In this document: one piece after another, positions 33,770 through 45,544 of the stretch | Numbering within the stretch: position 1 is the first letter of the stretch | Layout of the letters: each line of letters begins with the position of its first letter | Source: Odobenus rosmarus divergens | Taxonomy: Eukaryota; Chordata; Mammalia; Carnivora; Odobenidae | Length of the DNA: 64,000 nucleotides | Direction: 5' to 3' | Assembly (NCBI RefSeq): GCF_000321225.1 | Contig: NW_004450303.1 | Span: forward strand, 490,406-554,405 | The notes under the pieces: generated by a model | Told to the model about the DNA's origin: nothing | Database searches by the model: none | The model's input: the letters and a program-made list of their open reading frames with translations, nothing else | Position numbers and translations under genes: made by a program

Positions 33770-35744
33770 ATGTGAACTAGATTACACTGTGATGCTATAG
33801 ATCTATTTGTGGATCTGTATGAAATCTTAAAAGGTCTTTAGGGTCATTAGAACACATTGTTACGAAAGAGTTATAAAATGTTGTTGAAGAGCTGCTTCTT
33901 CCTTTGTGTTATCACTGTCTACAGCATAAAATTGGAACTGAAGCTCAAAATAGATTATTCCCCCTATGGAAAAAAAAAATTGAAACCATGTTTTACTGTG
34001 TGCTTTACATTAGTGAATTATGTATATAAAAATTGATACAGGCTTAAAATGTGAGCATATTGGAATATAATTTAGAAATATTAATAAGCATTTTTAAAGG
34101 AAATCACGTATATTTGGCAATTTGATACTAAGCTTTTCTGGGAAATGACTCTTGTTACTGTAAACTTTAGTTCACTTTACCATAGGTTTGATCTAGTGTA
34201 GCATTTGTTACCTAAACCTTGTTTTAACCATGTATAAATATAATTAAGAGGTTGTTGATATTATAATCTAAAACATGCAGTATTTCCAGGCAAAACATAA
34301 TGATTATGTGTCACTGAGAACTCTTCTCATCAATCTTCCTTTCAATTACAGAGTTACTTTTCATTGATATTGTCATCTCATTTAGAAAAGGATCTTCTAG
34401 TGTGTATAATAGTAAGTTTTTGAAAACTACAGAATTAACAGTGCACTCCTTTGAGATGATCAAGGTTTGAGAAAGGATAACTGGGCTTGTGAGTTTTACC
34501 CTCACTTAGGAAGTTTGGGCAATTTCAGTAGATGCACAAATTGGGTAGACTGGTATGGCTGATATCCAGGATAGAAATTACTGGAAAAGATTAGGGATCC
34601 CTGCAACTAAGTGCCTAAATGTAGCAAAAACAAAGCTAGAGAAGCTGAATATTCAAGGGTTGAAAGTTAGACCAGAAAATGTCAGTAAAAATGAGTTTAG
34701 AAGCAGGGCAGCTAGAAGAACGAATTCTGAGGCAGAGAGGAAGACAAGGGATGAAAAAGAAGTTATGACTATGTACAAGGAATCATATAAATGTCTATAG
34801 TTTATTTGTCACATGGGTAAATTGACTTGGTTTAAAAGTTTAAAAAATCATTATATATTTTGTGTGATTTTGATAAAACCAGATATAAGAGAAGCACAGC
34901 TTCCCAAGTTAAGTTTTATTTACTAACTAATTACTAGTTATTTACTAACTATTTACTAACTAATTACTTAGTCACTTTTTTACATGGCAAAAATCAGATA
35001 AATCCATAAAGTTAAAACACACATACATACGTACACATTCTGAAAAGAAATAGTACCAATTTAGACTGAACAGCATGCCTTTGCTTCTTCTTGGTGAGTA
35101 TATATTTCTTCAAAGAACTACAAAGAAAGCTAAGTAAAAATATTTACACAGTTGATAAAATTTTGGAAACTAATTCTCTAAAATTATGATTAGATTTTTG
35201 TAGCTAAATTTCAAACAGTGACCTTGTTGAAGAAAATTGTCTTTTATTACCATTATCGTAATTGCACAGCAGTAATATTTTGTAAATTTTAATTACTGTG
35301 ACAAAAAACTCTTTATAATTATAGATGACTTATTTTTTATTATTTGAATAATATTAAGCCTTAACACTATTTCAAATTCTTTATGTACTGATACAAAATA
35401 TTCCAAAATATTGCTACAGCTTCTTTATAACTTTATTAGCTATTAAAATGTTTGAGAGTTAATTACATATGAACTGTAAAAACTGCAAATTCTTACATTA
35501 AGTAGAGGGTATATTTCATATTATTAAGAAATATCTCAGATCTTTTTTCTGGAAAGAGTTGGTTTCATGCACTAAAAGCAGTGTATTTTTTCTTTCCTTA
35601 TACAAGTACATATTTCTACAAAAGTCGTGGTGGCACTTTATATATTAACCAGTTTCACCAGAAATCTGTTGAAGTATGGGGTAAAATATTGCCTACATAG
35701 AAAACAATCTACTAGAGAAAATTCTAGATTGCTGTTCCAAAAGT
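33770..35744. other. No gene seen; small tandem repeat
   Basis: AT-rich. The 81-codon plus frame at 34555-34800 is Lys/Arg/Glu-rich, looks soluble, and matches nothing I know. It has no splice or promoter support. A short tandem repeat (TTTACTAACTA three times with TTACTAGTTA-like spacers) is at 34918-34970. Confidence 0.5.
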
Positions 35745-35854
35745 ATTTTACTGAATATATCCCTTTTTCACAAACTATATTTATAATGATGTACTTGTAC
35801 ATACACACATGATGCTATGAACAGAATCTCTGATCCACATTCTTAGAGATAATA
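35745..35854 (+). repeat. 110-bp direct repeat, copy 1
   Basis: This block (starting ATTTTACTGAATATATCCCT and ending CTTAGAGATAATA) recurs at 36708-36817 with a single difference, A at 35779 versus G at 36742. Sequence outside the block is unrelated. It matches no repeat family I recognise. Confidence 0.95.
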
Positions 35855-35983
35855 CCAAACTATACCAACTCTTAGTTACTATACCTTAAAAGGTTATACT
35901 TTGACTTTTCAATTTGCTTTTTTTCTCTCTCATAATCATACCCACTGTAGACAATATATTCAGGCAGATTTTAGTTGATTTTA

Positions 35984-36087
35984 AATAATTCAATATGGGT
36001 CTTATTCAACCTCTCAAATATTTCTTTTTCTTTTTTTTTCTTTTTGTTTCTGACACTGGTAGTATTGAAATCCTAACATTTTTACAG
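35984..36087 (+). repeat. Dispersed ~105-bp repeat, copy 1
   Basis: The order AATTCAATATGGGTCTTATT, CTCTCAAATATTTCTTTTTC, TCTGACACTGGTAGTATTGA and AATCCTAACATTTTTACAG is shared with 51318-51423 (roughly 80-85% alike by eye). The family is unknown. The right end AATTTTTACAG would look like a polypyrimidine-poor splice acceptor, but no exon follows that I can support. Confidence 0.8.
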
Positions 36088-36184
36088 GTGCACACGGGCA
36101 GATTGAGGTGGAATAGATTTAGTGTCAGAATTTTTAACAACAGAGTATAGTTTGTGAAGGATGGGTGCTCTAAAAAGGGGATGT

Positions 36185-36207
36185 ACACACACACACACAC
36201 ACACACA
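36185..36207. repeat. (AC)n microsatellite
   Basis: Eleven to twelve uninterrupted AC units. Confidence 0.97.
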
Positions 36208-36707
36208 TTCACATACTCCATGGTAAAGATGGTAAAAGAAGGACGATTGAAAGAAAATCATCTTAACTTGAATTACTTACTGATCATGATAAATTTTGGA
36301 AATGAAATTTCATGCTTGGTACTCAACTGAGTATTATAATAAAGGAGAGAAGATCAGAGTTGGTTTGACCTTTATGAAATATATTTATTTATATTTCACA
36401 GGTTTTTTTCCCTCTGAATTATTCATTATACCTGCAGGTCCTGTATAAAAGTTAAAATGAAATCCTCCATTCTCCTCCCCGCCCCCCCCACTCTGCATCT
36501 AAGAGGAGTCTCATGTGCATGTGATCAGCTTCTATCCATGTACTACCTCCTTTACCAACAGATACAACTTTGTCTCTCCTCTTGCTGGAGGAGGGGATAG
36601 AAAACATACAGATGTCTGCCCTTCGGAGAAGAGACCCAGGTAAGAAGCCCATGTACACTCTGGACTAGAACTGGGTGATTATCCACCACAGAAAATTTCA
36701 CGATTTA

Positions 36708-36817
36708 ATTTTACTGAATATATCCCTTTTTCACAAACTATGTTTATAATGATGTACTTGTACATACACACATGATGCTATGAACAGAATCTCTGATCCA
36801 CATTCTTAGAGATAATA
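36708..36817 (+). repeat. 110-bp direct repeat, copy 2
   Basis: Second copy of 35745-35854, offset exactly 963 bp, same strand, one substitution and no indel. The 853 bp between the copies holds the dispersed repeat at 35984 and the (AC)n tract. Confidence 0.95.
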
Positions 36818-37513
36818 ATACATCTGGAACATGCTGTATAAGTGGGGCCAACTTTGGATGGGCAAATGACCTTAACCCCAAAGATTTATCATCTCACGAA
36901 GGATGTTGCCAGAGAGGGATAAGAATATGTTACTCTTTAGGTAAAACCCAGTTATTTGGTTTAAGGGAAATGCTACTCATGCAGCCAGAAAACAAATAAA
37001 AACTAACACAGTTGCACATGTGCAAATCTGTGAGCGTGTGCATGTATCTGTATCAAGTGGGGGGGGGAATTAATAGTTTAAAAGGTATAGTTAATTCATC
37101 ATTTTTGACATTAGACTTCCCTAAAATCAGACTTTAAGATCAGGATTCTGTGCAAATGATTTATTAATTATTAATTATTAATTTATTAATTAAGTGCCCT
37201 GAGGAGAAAGTGGTGAGGAAATAGAAGGAGAATGATAGCCCAGCAAGAATACGATTTTAGGTGAAATCCTACTCTTCACTTCACTCTATAGGGCATGAAC
37301 CACCTCCTAAGTTTTGTCATATCCTGAGGCGTGGGAGCTAAGATTCTATGCCCTTTCACCAGTGCTCTTCATGCAAAGCTGCCGTAGTGGCCCCAGCATT
37401 ATCTCTGGTAAACTCCACGAAATCTGGAGGATAAGCCTGTGAAGGGGTACTAGGGACCTGGGAGGAGGAGTGTGGGATAAATCCTCTACAGAAGTGAAGT
37501 CAGGATGCAATTA
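36818..37513. other. No gene seen
   Basis: Unassigned, with a G8-9 run near 37060 and a TTAATTATTAATTATTAATT simple patch near 37163-37192. Confidence 0.5.
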
Positions 37514-37529
37514 ATAAATAAGGCCACAG

Positions 37530-37719
37530 GGGCGCCTGGGTGGCTCAGTTGGTTAAGCGACTGCCTTTGGCTCAGGTCATGATCCTGGAGTCCCGGGATC
37601 GAGTCCCGCATCGGGTTCCCCGCTCAGCGGGGAGCCTGCTTCTCCCCCTAACCCTGCCCCCTCTCATGTACTCTCTTTCTCTCATTCTCACTCTCTCAAA
37701 TAAATAAATAAATAAATAA
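37530..37719 (+). mobile_element. Can-SINE (SINEC), sense, young
   Basis: Head GGCGCCTGGGTGGCTCAGTT with the CpG in the head intact, B-box region GTCCCGGGATCGAGTCCCG, and an extended (AAAT)n tail. A 16-bp target-site duplication, ATAAATAAGGCCACAG, lies at 37514-37529 and 37720-37735. Its closeness to consensus suggests a recent insertion. Confidence 0.98.
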
Positions 37720-37771
37720 ATAAATAAGGCCACAGTGAAAAGATGAAGGCTCAGGTCCAGATGAGATTTAA

Positions 37772-37791
37772 ATGATGATGATCATCATCAT
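37772..37791. repeat. Perfect 20-bp palindrome
   Basis: ATGATGATGATCATCATCAT equals its own reverse complement. It is a trinucleotide run that reverses at its centre and is non-coding. Confidence 0.95.
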
Positions 37792-39261
37792 CAGATTTAG
37801 TGGAAACAAGTTGAGGAGAATTTTGAAGGATATGAGAATGAAATATTAGATTTGAAATTTTTAGAAGTAAAGCTTAGGATGTACCTTTGATGGCTGTGGC
37901 CATAGAGGTCATTACAAGTAATTATTAGAAGAAGAAAAAAAAAGAATATGGCTATTAGACATGGCATCCAAGTTTGTGGCTGGAGGCAGACTCAGGAGGA
38001 ACACACTAAGACACAGATAGCACTGTCCTCAATTAATGAGAAACAGCGATGAGACTTTCAGTAGATCACAGTTGAACTAATGGGTTGAAAATTGCCAAAA
38101 CAGATAGAAAATGCCTCAAAGGATCATTACTGAATAAACTGTGTTTGTCTTTTCAGAGAGAAAGGGTAAAGAAGGAAAGATTTAGGATATTGGTCAAACT
38201 GACCTATGTGTCTTTCTTCTCGAGTTCAACATTTCTCTATCTCCCTCTACCATCTTCCAATAATCTCATCTTTCAGCCAGTCCTTCATCCATTCTTTTTA
38301 TCCATTCCTTCATAAAATTATTATATTGGAAATAAACCTTTCTTCCTGAATTGATTTGTTGACATTTCACTAATTATTTACAAAATAATTTTAAAACAAA
38401 ACATTTTCTAGGGTTACCTTCAAAGGTTATGTCAATTTATCAACAAAGAAGAAAGATAAAATTTCTTTATCTTGTGAAGACATACTTCATTTTTAAGAGC
38501 TGTTTATCATTACTACAGGATAATTTAGTTCTTTTGAAAAGTGATAGTACTTAACAGATATGTTGAAATAATAAGGTCTTTGACTCTAAGGAGTTTGCAA
38601 TTTAATTTATGGGATTGATGTTTTAAGCTTTTTTAGTTGTGCGACTTTAGCTATGTTTGGGAGAACTTTTTGTTTTCTTTCTTTCTTTTTTTTTTTTTTA
38701 CTTTTTCTATTCTTGAGGTTTCCCATGTATAGCTTTATGATGTAGGAAGATATAATCACTAGTATGCTGTTTCTTATCATTGACAGAGCAAATAATCCTG
38801 CTTCACAAACTTAAGGGTTATGATATGATTTGATCTTAAAGTTTGAAAACATTATTTTCTATCACCCTGCTATTTTTAGCTACATGCATTCAAAAAGGAA
38901 AAGAAGCAAATAGAAGTAAATTATAAAACACACACACCACACAGAGACTTCAGTTTAAAAATGGGCCAGAAGATTACTACTGGTGCTTTGATGACATTTT
39001 AAAAATGACTTAGCAAGGTAAAAAATAGCCAGCTAATGTTCTTTGAGCTAATCAAATTGGAACTGAGAAAGTAAACTAATGCACAGTGGTAAAAGCCAAA
39101 TGAGACATACTTAAAAGCAGAGATTCTTCACCTCTTAGTATTAAAACCAATGTTTGTTTGTTAATACTGCTTAACTCGCATGTCACTAATTTGTGAGATA
39201 AACCCATCCTATGGGATATCAATGATTTTGTTGTGTGCTTGGTCACTGATTGTAGATGGGC

Positions 39262-39325
39262 CAAAATCCATTCAGTATAAATGGATTTTGAAATGCATTT
39301 TGAAAAGAATCCTTTTCAAAATGCA
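39262..39325. repeat. Two adjacent hairpins
   Basis: Hairpin 1 pairs CAAAATCCAT (39262-39271) with ATGGATTTTG (39281-39290) across a 9-nt loop. Hairpin 2 pairs TGCATTTTGAAAAG (39294-39307) with CTTTTCAAAATGCA (39312-39325) across a 4-nt loop. Both stems are perfect and they sit 3 nt apart. This could be the core of a decayed palindromic MITE. Confidence 0.92.
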
Positions 39326-39638
39326 ACTGCCCAGTAACATTATACTCCATTTGCAATCAAGGCATTGTAAAGTTTATACTCACCTGCTAAAATATGTATA
39401 GAGAAGATTCCACTAGAATCTCAATGGCCATCAAGAATTCCCAGATTTCCTTCATAATTTACCTAAACAAATAATTTACACATTGCATATATTGAGTACA
39501 AAACATTCTTAAGCAGCTTAACAGCCAAGTATTGACTCTAGCTTGAGAAAAATCTGAAAAAAATAATATTTCAGCTATCCATCTCATTTATCAATCTCTA
39601 CCTTAAATCTCTGCCAAGTGGTGATCTAGAAATTTTTT

Positions 39639-39660
39639 AATCCCTGTTGTCACAGGGATT
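39639..39660. repeat. Small perfect hairpin
   Basis: AATCCCTG (39639-39646) pairs with CAGGGATT (39653-39660) across a 6-nt loop. It is probably chance. Confidence 0.8.
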
Positions 39661-40415
39661 TCACCTACTTATATAGAGGAATATTATTCTTAAATATTAT
39701 GAAGCTCTTCCTTGGGAAAATCTTACCCATTGAAATATTATAAAACATAAGAATAGGAAATGTCCACACTGGTACATTAAGTTTATATTACAATTGTAAC
39801 AAAACATATTAAGGGCTTGTGAAAATCACAGCGTACTGTTAAGTCACCTGATCACTACATCCTAAGCCAAATTTATGATGCAGACTATGAATAAGCAACA
39901 AGCCTAGCTTAACAGTTCCTGTTTCTGCAAGTGCAAAAAATATGCTTTGTTTCTGGAATATGGGTGACTAAGGACAAAGAGAAGACTATTTTTACCCTGG
40001 TTTTCAAATTTCAGAATCCTGGATGCAAGCATAGAATACCCTGAATGTCCTTTGTAAAGAAAATAGGATTAACATTAAGCCAGAAAGGAATATTTACTCT
40101 AGAAAAGATATGAAGCTTTCATTATCACCTCTTTCTTCTTCCCTGTGGTGAAGCGCATGGCAACTAAAAATTTATAAATTTCATATGCCACCATGCTCTG
40201 ACCTGAATTGGATGGATAGCCCCTGGGCCAATTAACTATGTTTGAGCTGGTGGACGTGAGGAGAAATTTAAGAACTTGGCAGCCTCCATATCTGCAACAG
40301 GCTGGACTAAGAGAAATACCACCTACCCACCCAGATTAAATTCCAGTTTTTCCTCAGTTGAGTTAATGTCTGTCAGATCTTCTCTCTGCAGACATATTTG
40401 TCAGTTTACCATCTT

Positions 40416-40927
40416 AAGTAGACAGAGTGATCCTCTAAAAACAGATTAGGAACAGCTCAGAACTCTTCAATGCCATGCCCTTCCCAACTCTGAATCAAAG
40501 CCAAGGTCTTTTCATAGTCTGTAAACCTTCAAAATGTGACCTTCCATTCCCGTCTGACTGATTTCCCTATTACTCTCCTCCAACTTCCTTCCCTTGTCCT
40601 TCCTCACACAAGGCAGGCATATCAGGACCTCATGCCTATTCTTGTCTTCTACTATAAGCATCTAGATAGCGCTCTCTCCCTCAACTCAAATTATACGTTT
40701 TTATAGAGACTTTCTCTTACCCTATGCTTAATATATACACACCCCCCAATTCTTTGCACTCCCTGCTCCATTATCACTTTATTTTTTCCATAACACTTAA
40801 AGCCTTCTACTATGTCATCAAATTTACCAAGAAGGTAGATGTCTGTTTTGTCCATATTTGCATGACTAGCTCTTAAAACAATATCTGGAATATGATGTTT
40901 CCTTAATAAATGTTCATGGTTGAATGA
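40416..40927 (+). mobile_element. L2 LINE 3' region, sense
   Basis: AATCAAAGCCAAGGTCTTTT, TCCATTATCACTTTATTTTT, AAGAAGGTAGATGTCTGTTT and the end TAATAAATGTTCATGGTTGA plus ATGAA are in L2 order (the 'ttcctcaataaatgttgaatgaatga' finish). Decayed, non-coding. Confidence 0.78.
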
Positions 40928-40944
40928 AGGTGGTATTATGGGAT

Positions 40945-41040
40945 AATATTTTCATATAATTATTAGCTATAGACAGTTTAAGTGATTTTCTCAAATCATA
41001 CAGATATTAAGTCTTAGGACTAGGATTTAGAAACCAATTC
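40945..41040 (-). repeat. MIR fossil, antisense, partial
   Basis: GTTTAAGTGATTTTCTCAAA, TCATACAGATATTAAGTCTT and GGACTAGGATTTAGAAACCA are the complement of the MIR centre (the 'gttaagtaacttgcccaaggtcacacagctagtaagt' theme). Confidence 0.6.
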
Positions 41041-41100
41041 CTGTAAAGCCTGCTTTTTTCTAAAAGTAACATATGTGCCAGATAAAACTCACAGAATTTA

Positions 41101-41283
41101 AAGATTTTTTTTTTATTTGACAGAGAGAGACACAGAAAGAGAGGGAACACAAGCAGGGGGAGTGGGAGAGGGAGCAGGCTTCCCGCTGAGCAGGGAGCCC
41201 GATGCGGGGCTCGATCCCAGGACCCTGGGATCATGACCTGAGCCGAAGGCAGATGCTTAATGACTGAGCCACCCAGGCGCCCC
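41101..41283 (-). mobile_element. Can-SINE (SINEC), antisense
   Basis: Perfect 17-bp target-site duplication AAAACTCACAGAATTTA at 41084-41100 and 41284-41300. Head complement GAGCCACCCAGGCGCCCC. Frame 41007-41285 (minus) is a SINE translation. Confidence 0.98.
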
Positions 41284-41329
41284 AAAACTCACAGAATTTA
41301 CAAATACTGATTTATTTAGTCTATATATG

Positions 41330-41445
41330 AAGCATAAGATGAAGTCACTCTTATTATCTACATTAAAATAAGGAAACCACTAGATATTAAGTAATGTAAC
41401 AAATATCATACAGCTAAAATGTAACCTACGTTTGAAGCAACATTC
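41330..41445 (-). repeat. MIR fossil, antisense, second copy
   Basis: TTATTATCTACATTAAAATA, AGGAAACCACTAGATATTAA and ATCATACAGCTAAAATGTAA repeat the MIR-complement centre already seen at 40945-41040. There are therefore two separate MIRs or a duplication, not one copy split by the SINE. Confidence 0.6.
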
Positions 41446-41591
41446 TGCTAGATGTTGCCATGACTTGTTTTTCTGATGATGGTTTTGTATTTTCTTACAT
41501 TTGGTAGTAAATGTGTATTATTTTTATAAGTTTTGTTTTTGAATTCCTCACAAGAATGTAAATAAATTTGGACCAACTCTTATCCCCATTA

Positions 41592-41801
41592 TTTTTTTTT
41601 TTAAGATTTATTTATTTATTCCAGAGAGAGAGAGAGAGACAGAGCATGAAAGGGAGGAGCAGGGAAAGGGAGAGAGAATCACAAGCAGATCCATGCTCAA
41701 TGTGGAGCTGGACATGGGGCTCTATTTCACCACCCTGAGATCACGACCTGAGCTGAAACCAAGAGTTGGATGCTCAACCGACTGTGCCACCCAGGCGCCC
41801 C
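41592..41801 (-). mobile_element. Older Can-SINE, antisense
   Basis: Head complement GTGCCACCCAGGCGCCCC, with the GCTGAAACCAAGAGTTGG variant typical of the older copies at 9206 and 57789. The target-site duplication is not clear. Confidence 0.93.
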
Positions 41802-42424
41802 TTTTTTCCCCATTCTAATCATGGATGATCTTGGAATCACTCTGATGAATTTGTTGAAAGTCTAACAGTGCTAGGACTTTTCTCAGTGTGGTACACATAA
41901 TTTTACCCTCCAATTCTCTATCTAAAATAGGTTGTTTTTGTTGTTGTTTTAATACCTACACACATTTAGAAGATAGCTGTGTAGAAGCTGAAGGTGGCAA
42001 CATATGCTAAGATCCAACTTGAAGCCTAAAGAGATCTCAATGTTTACTGGGATAATGAGATATGGAACAGTAAGCGCTATGCCTCTTTGATCAGATATGG
42101 ATTAAATATCATGATATTGCAGTAACTGACTGACAATTTGTAGGTAAAATCTATTTAGATCTTCATTCAATAAATATGTCGAAGCAGAATATATTATGTA
42201 GCAGACTTCTGTATTATTATTGCAGTTTAAATAGGGAAAGACTTCTTTTTTCTTAATTTGGATGTTATGGAAAAAATAAAGGAAGGCTGACAACTCTGAC
42301 AATTTGAAATAAAATACAGCCAATAACAGAAAATAACCAATGGTAACTACTGATAACAAATAAAATCACTATCCTATATGAATATCTCTTACAAATATAT
42401 AAGAAAAAAGGAAGAAAGAGAGGG
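41802..42424. other. No gene seen
   Basis: Unassigned AT-rich DNA. The 85-codon minus frame at 42102-42359 is AT-driven. Confidence 0.5.
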
Positions 42425-42645
42425 AAGCAAACCATAAGAGACTCTTAACTATAGAGAACAAACTGGGGGTTGCTGGAGGGGAGGTTGGTGGGGAATGGAC
42501 TAGATGGGTGATGGGGATTAAGGAGGGCAGTTGTTATGATGAGCACTGGGTGTTATATGTAGGTGATGAAACACTAAATTCTACACTGAAAACAATTTTA
42601 CCATATATGTTAACTGACTAGAATTTAAATAAAAACTTGAAATAA
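42425..42645 (+). mobile_element. Carnivoran L1 3' UTR, older subfamily
   Basis: ACCATAAGAGACTCTTAACT, GAACAAACTGGGGGTTGCTG, GGGTGATGGGGATTAAGGAG, GAGCACTGGGTGTTATATGT and the end TTAACTGACTAGAATTTAAA show a different 3' tail from the CTAATGATGTAATG copies. It is probably an earlier carnivoran L1 wave. 5'-truncated. Confidence 0.88.
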
Positions 42646-42910
42646 GAAAATACCAATAACATATTAGAGTCAACCAGCAAGCAAGCAGGAGAAATGTACA
42701 ATCTCAACATTAAGATACTGCATGCAAATTAAGTCATTAATGAAGAGCCATATTTTATCTTTTACAGATCTTATATTGCTCAAAATTACAGTAAAACTGA
42801 AATATTTTTATACCACCAAGCCAAATATAGTTGTAAAACTACTAAAAAGGCAATTTCAAAATATATATAAAAATGCCAAGATGTTTATCTGCTTTGTTCC
42901 AAAAGCAGTT

Positions 42911-43250
42911 TTTCCTGGGCACATGATCGTGCAAACAGAGACTAAATTTTCCAGCCTTCTTTTCAAATGAGATTTGCTGTATGACTAGATTCTCTCTAAT
43001 AGACTATGAACAGAATGATATGTACATATTCCACATCACTTGCCTAAAAAAGAATTATTTATTATTGCTTCTTTTCTTTTCCCCTCTGTGGGAGTGAGGA
43101 GCTGTGCTAACTTTGAAAATCAGGTCATGGTCATGCAGCCTGGATGTGTGGATGATCTTGTGGACCTAAAGAGATCAGATTGGGATGTTATTTTCTTGGT
43201 CAGGCTTTTTGTTTCAGATGGCCTTAAGGTTACCACCAGTAAAAGATAAA
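42911..43250 (+). repeat. Ancient interspersed repeat, not named
   Basis: GAGACTAAATTTTCCAGCCT, TGACTAGATTCTCTCTAATA and GGATGTGTGGATGATCTTGT recall a mammal-wide element with 'ctaaatttcccagcctcccttgcag...gtgactaagttctggccaat' wording. A better copy is at 47160-47480. The 69-codon frame at 43040-43249 lies within it. Confidence 0.45.
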
Positions 43251-45540
43251 GATAAGTGAAGAGAAGATAAAGATAGGTAAAAATAGAAATCATGAGCTAA
43301 AATAGAGTCAGAAAGTTTAAGAAAATGACTAGGAAAATTATGAAATTAGGCTCCCAAGGAAAAGAAATGTTTAAAAGAAAAATATTATCAAGTAAACCAT
43401 ATGACTAGACCACCTGGATCTCAAACCCACATTACCAAAAAATGTTTGCAAAACTTGCAACCTCAAAGAGGCAAATATCAAAGTTACCCGTTTTAGATAT
43501 GACTACAAGAGAGATTCCACAATGAAAAATCAACAAGTAGGGAAACATTGGTACATAGAAAAAAAAAAAGAAAGAAAGAAAGAACAAGAAAGTTATATCC
43601 CAAGAGAAAAACCAAAGGTGTTGAAAAGGTATAATCAAGAAACTTACTTTATTGTTTGGTCAGGGATTTCATTGGCTCCTACTACTGTTTCCTGTTCTTC
43701 CTTTTAATAAATGGAAAATATTGTTGCAGTTTTCTTTTTCCTACTCACTGATTTTATTCACTGTGTGTATATGATGAGTAGATATCTTGTCTTTTCATTA
43801 ATGATTACCCAAGTCATGGGGACTCAGTCTGGACTTTATGGAGACACCGGACTTGTTTATTAATCAGAGACACTGAAGTCTAAGCTGTATGAACTTAATG
43901 AATGAAACAATGGGTTATTGCCATTGGAAAGGGTGTGAATATGTTCTACGTGAAAGAAGAGTGTGTACAGATAATTTGATGGAAGAGTTATAGAGTATGG
44001 CAGAGGACTATTCAGCATCCCTAAGAATTATTCTTTCATCCATAATGATAGCTTTAGTTCACTCCATGACAGGAAAACTAGAGACATGATGACCCAGTTT
44101 CCTACACAACTAATGTAACCCTGTTACTAAAATCTTGTGAATAGAGTGTCAACAGAAAGGTAGGATTACTTGTTTAGATGGGAATTTTATGCCATCCACT
44201 TGCTTTCCTCCATCCCCAATTTATCGTTTATGGAATAGAGCCAGCTCCAATATGTAGAAAAATACAAAACCATAGGGGCTGGCTGAGCAACAAGATAAGA
44301 AGAATTTGGGTTGGCAGATGGCCATGTGAAGCAGAGCTCCTTAACTGCCCTGTAATACCTTCAAAACTATTACATGAGAGTTTTCTTTTCTCTTTTGCTT
44401 TAGCTACTCGAAGGCAGATTTTTTTCATTAAAGAAGGTTTACATATACACTAAATTATAAAGATGTTATAAAATAGTCGTAGGAGAATGGTTGAGTAGGA
44501 TAATCTACATGTCCAAGTTGTAATAGCAGATACTAAAATGATAGCTATTAAAATTAATAACATGCTAAATATTAGGTTATGAACATAATTATAAAAGTAC
44601 ACACCACTGAATATATCATATAAATGCATATATTTAAAAAGCTATATGGTTATAAGATGAACAGTTAAAATATACATCTATCCAAGTTATAATATAGTAT
44701 AGAACTACACTGCAGGGTTGGTATAATTGGGGTTTTTTTTCCACATTATTTTACTTTTCAAATGGAAGAAACAATATTTGTATTTGCTTGCTGTTGGAGT
44801 CCTTTATTGTACTAAACACAAATACACCTGTCTTTTGTATTCAGACTCTGTTTTTCCAGCTAGTCACCCTCTAGTCATCCCCCGCTACTGTAATCCTTTA
44901 AGGCTACATAGAAGAACCTGATCATGTGTGGTATGTGTGTGTATGTGTGTGTGGGTGTGTGATTCCTTCTTATTAAAAATCAGGTATCATTGACTCCCTT
45001 GGTCTTTACTTCTCCAAACTAAATCGAAGTTGATTTTATTTTTTTTTAATACTAGCCGAGAGATCAAAACCTGAAGTTCCTTTCAGATAAAAATTTAGAA
45101 AGGGTGTGAACTAGGCCCCTACATCTAGAATTTTGAGGGAAAAAGGTATAGAACATTCAAAAACATAAATCCTTTTAAAGAAAATGGATCTAAAGCATTA
45201 CTTTGTTGTTATGTTATATTGTGTACATGTATAAAATGATTTTAAATAGTTATGGTTAATAAAATATATTCTCCATTACTTTATTACACAAAAGACATTT
45301 AATTATATTACATAATTATCAGATCCCACGTTGAGAGAAACATAAAGTCTACGTAAAACCTATAAAATTTGAGACGATTTTCCTAGAATTATAATTCTGG
45401 AGGAAAAATGCATCAGTTGATCAGCTAAGGTCTATGTTTATACAACTTATATTTCTAAAAATTGTGCTGGGAGAAAGTATGTTTTCAAATTTATTTGTTC
45501 TAGGCTTAATTTTTTGGAAGCAATAGGAAGTTTATTTACT
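43251..45540. other. No gene seen; (AAAG)n and (GT)n patches
   Basis: Mostly unassigned AT-rich DNA. A3-4G repeats lie at 43558-43586 and a GT-rich stretch at 44924-44961. Frames at 43432-43707, 44178-44453 and 44727-44921 have no motifs or overlap on opposite strands. Confidence 0.5.
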
Positions 45541-45544
45541 TTTA

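Larger units (their letters stand above)
37792..40415. other. No gene seen; hairpins at 39262-39325
   Basis: Mostly unassigned AT-rich DNA with short unsupported frames (38085-38315 plus, 39076-39264 minus, 39180-39401 plus). A T-rich run lies near 38680-38700 and two adjacent inverted repeats are listed separately. Confidence 0.5.

Noticed and set aside
34555..34800. 81-codon Lys/Glu-rich frame as an exon
   Set aside because: The charge pattern follows from purine-rich DNA; there is no splice acceptor and donor pair, no homology I can recall and no neighbouring exon.
35745..36817. The 110-bp repeats as LTRs of a small retroelement
   Set aside because: They are too short, have no TG...CA ends, primer-binding site or polypurine tract, and there is no coding remnant between them.
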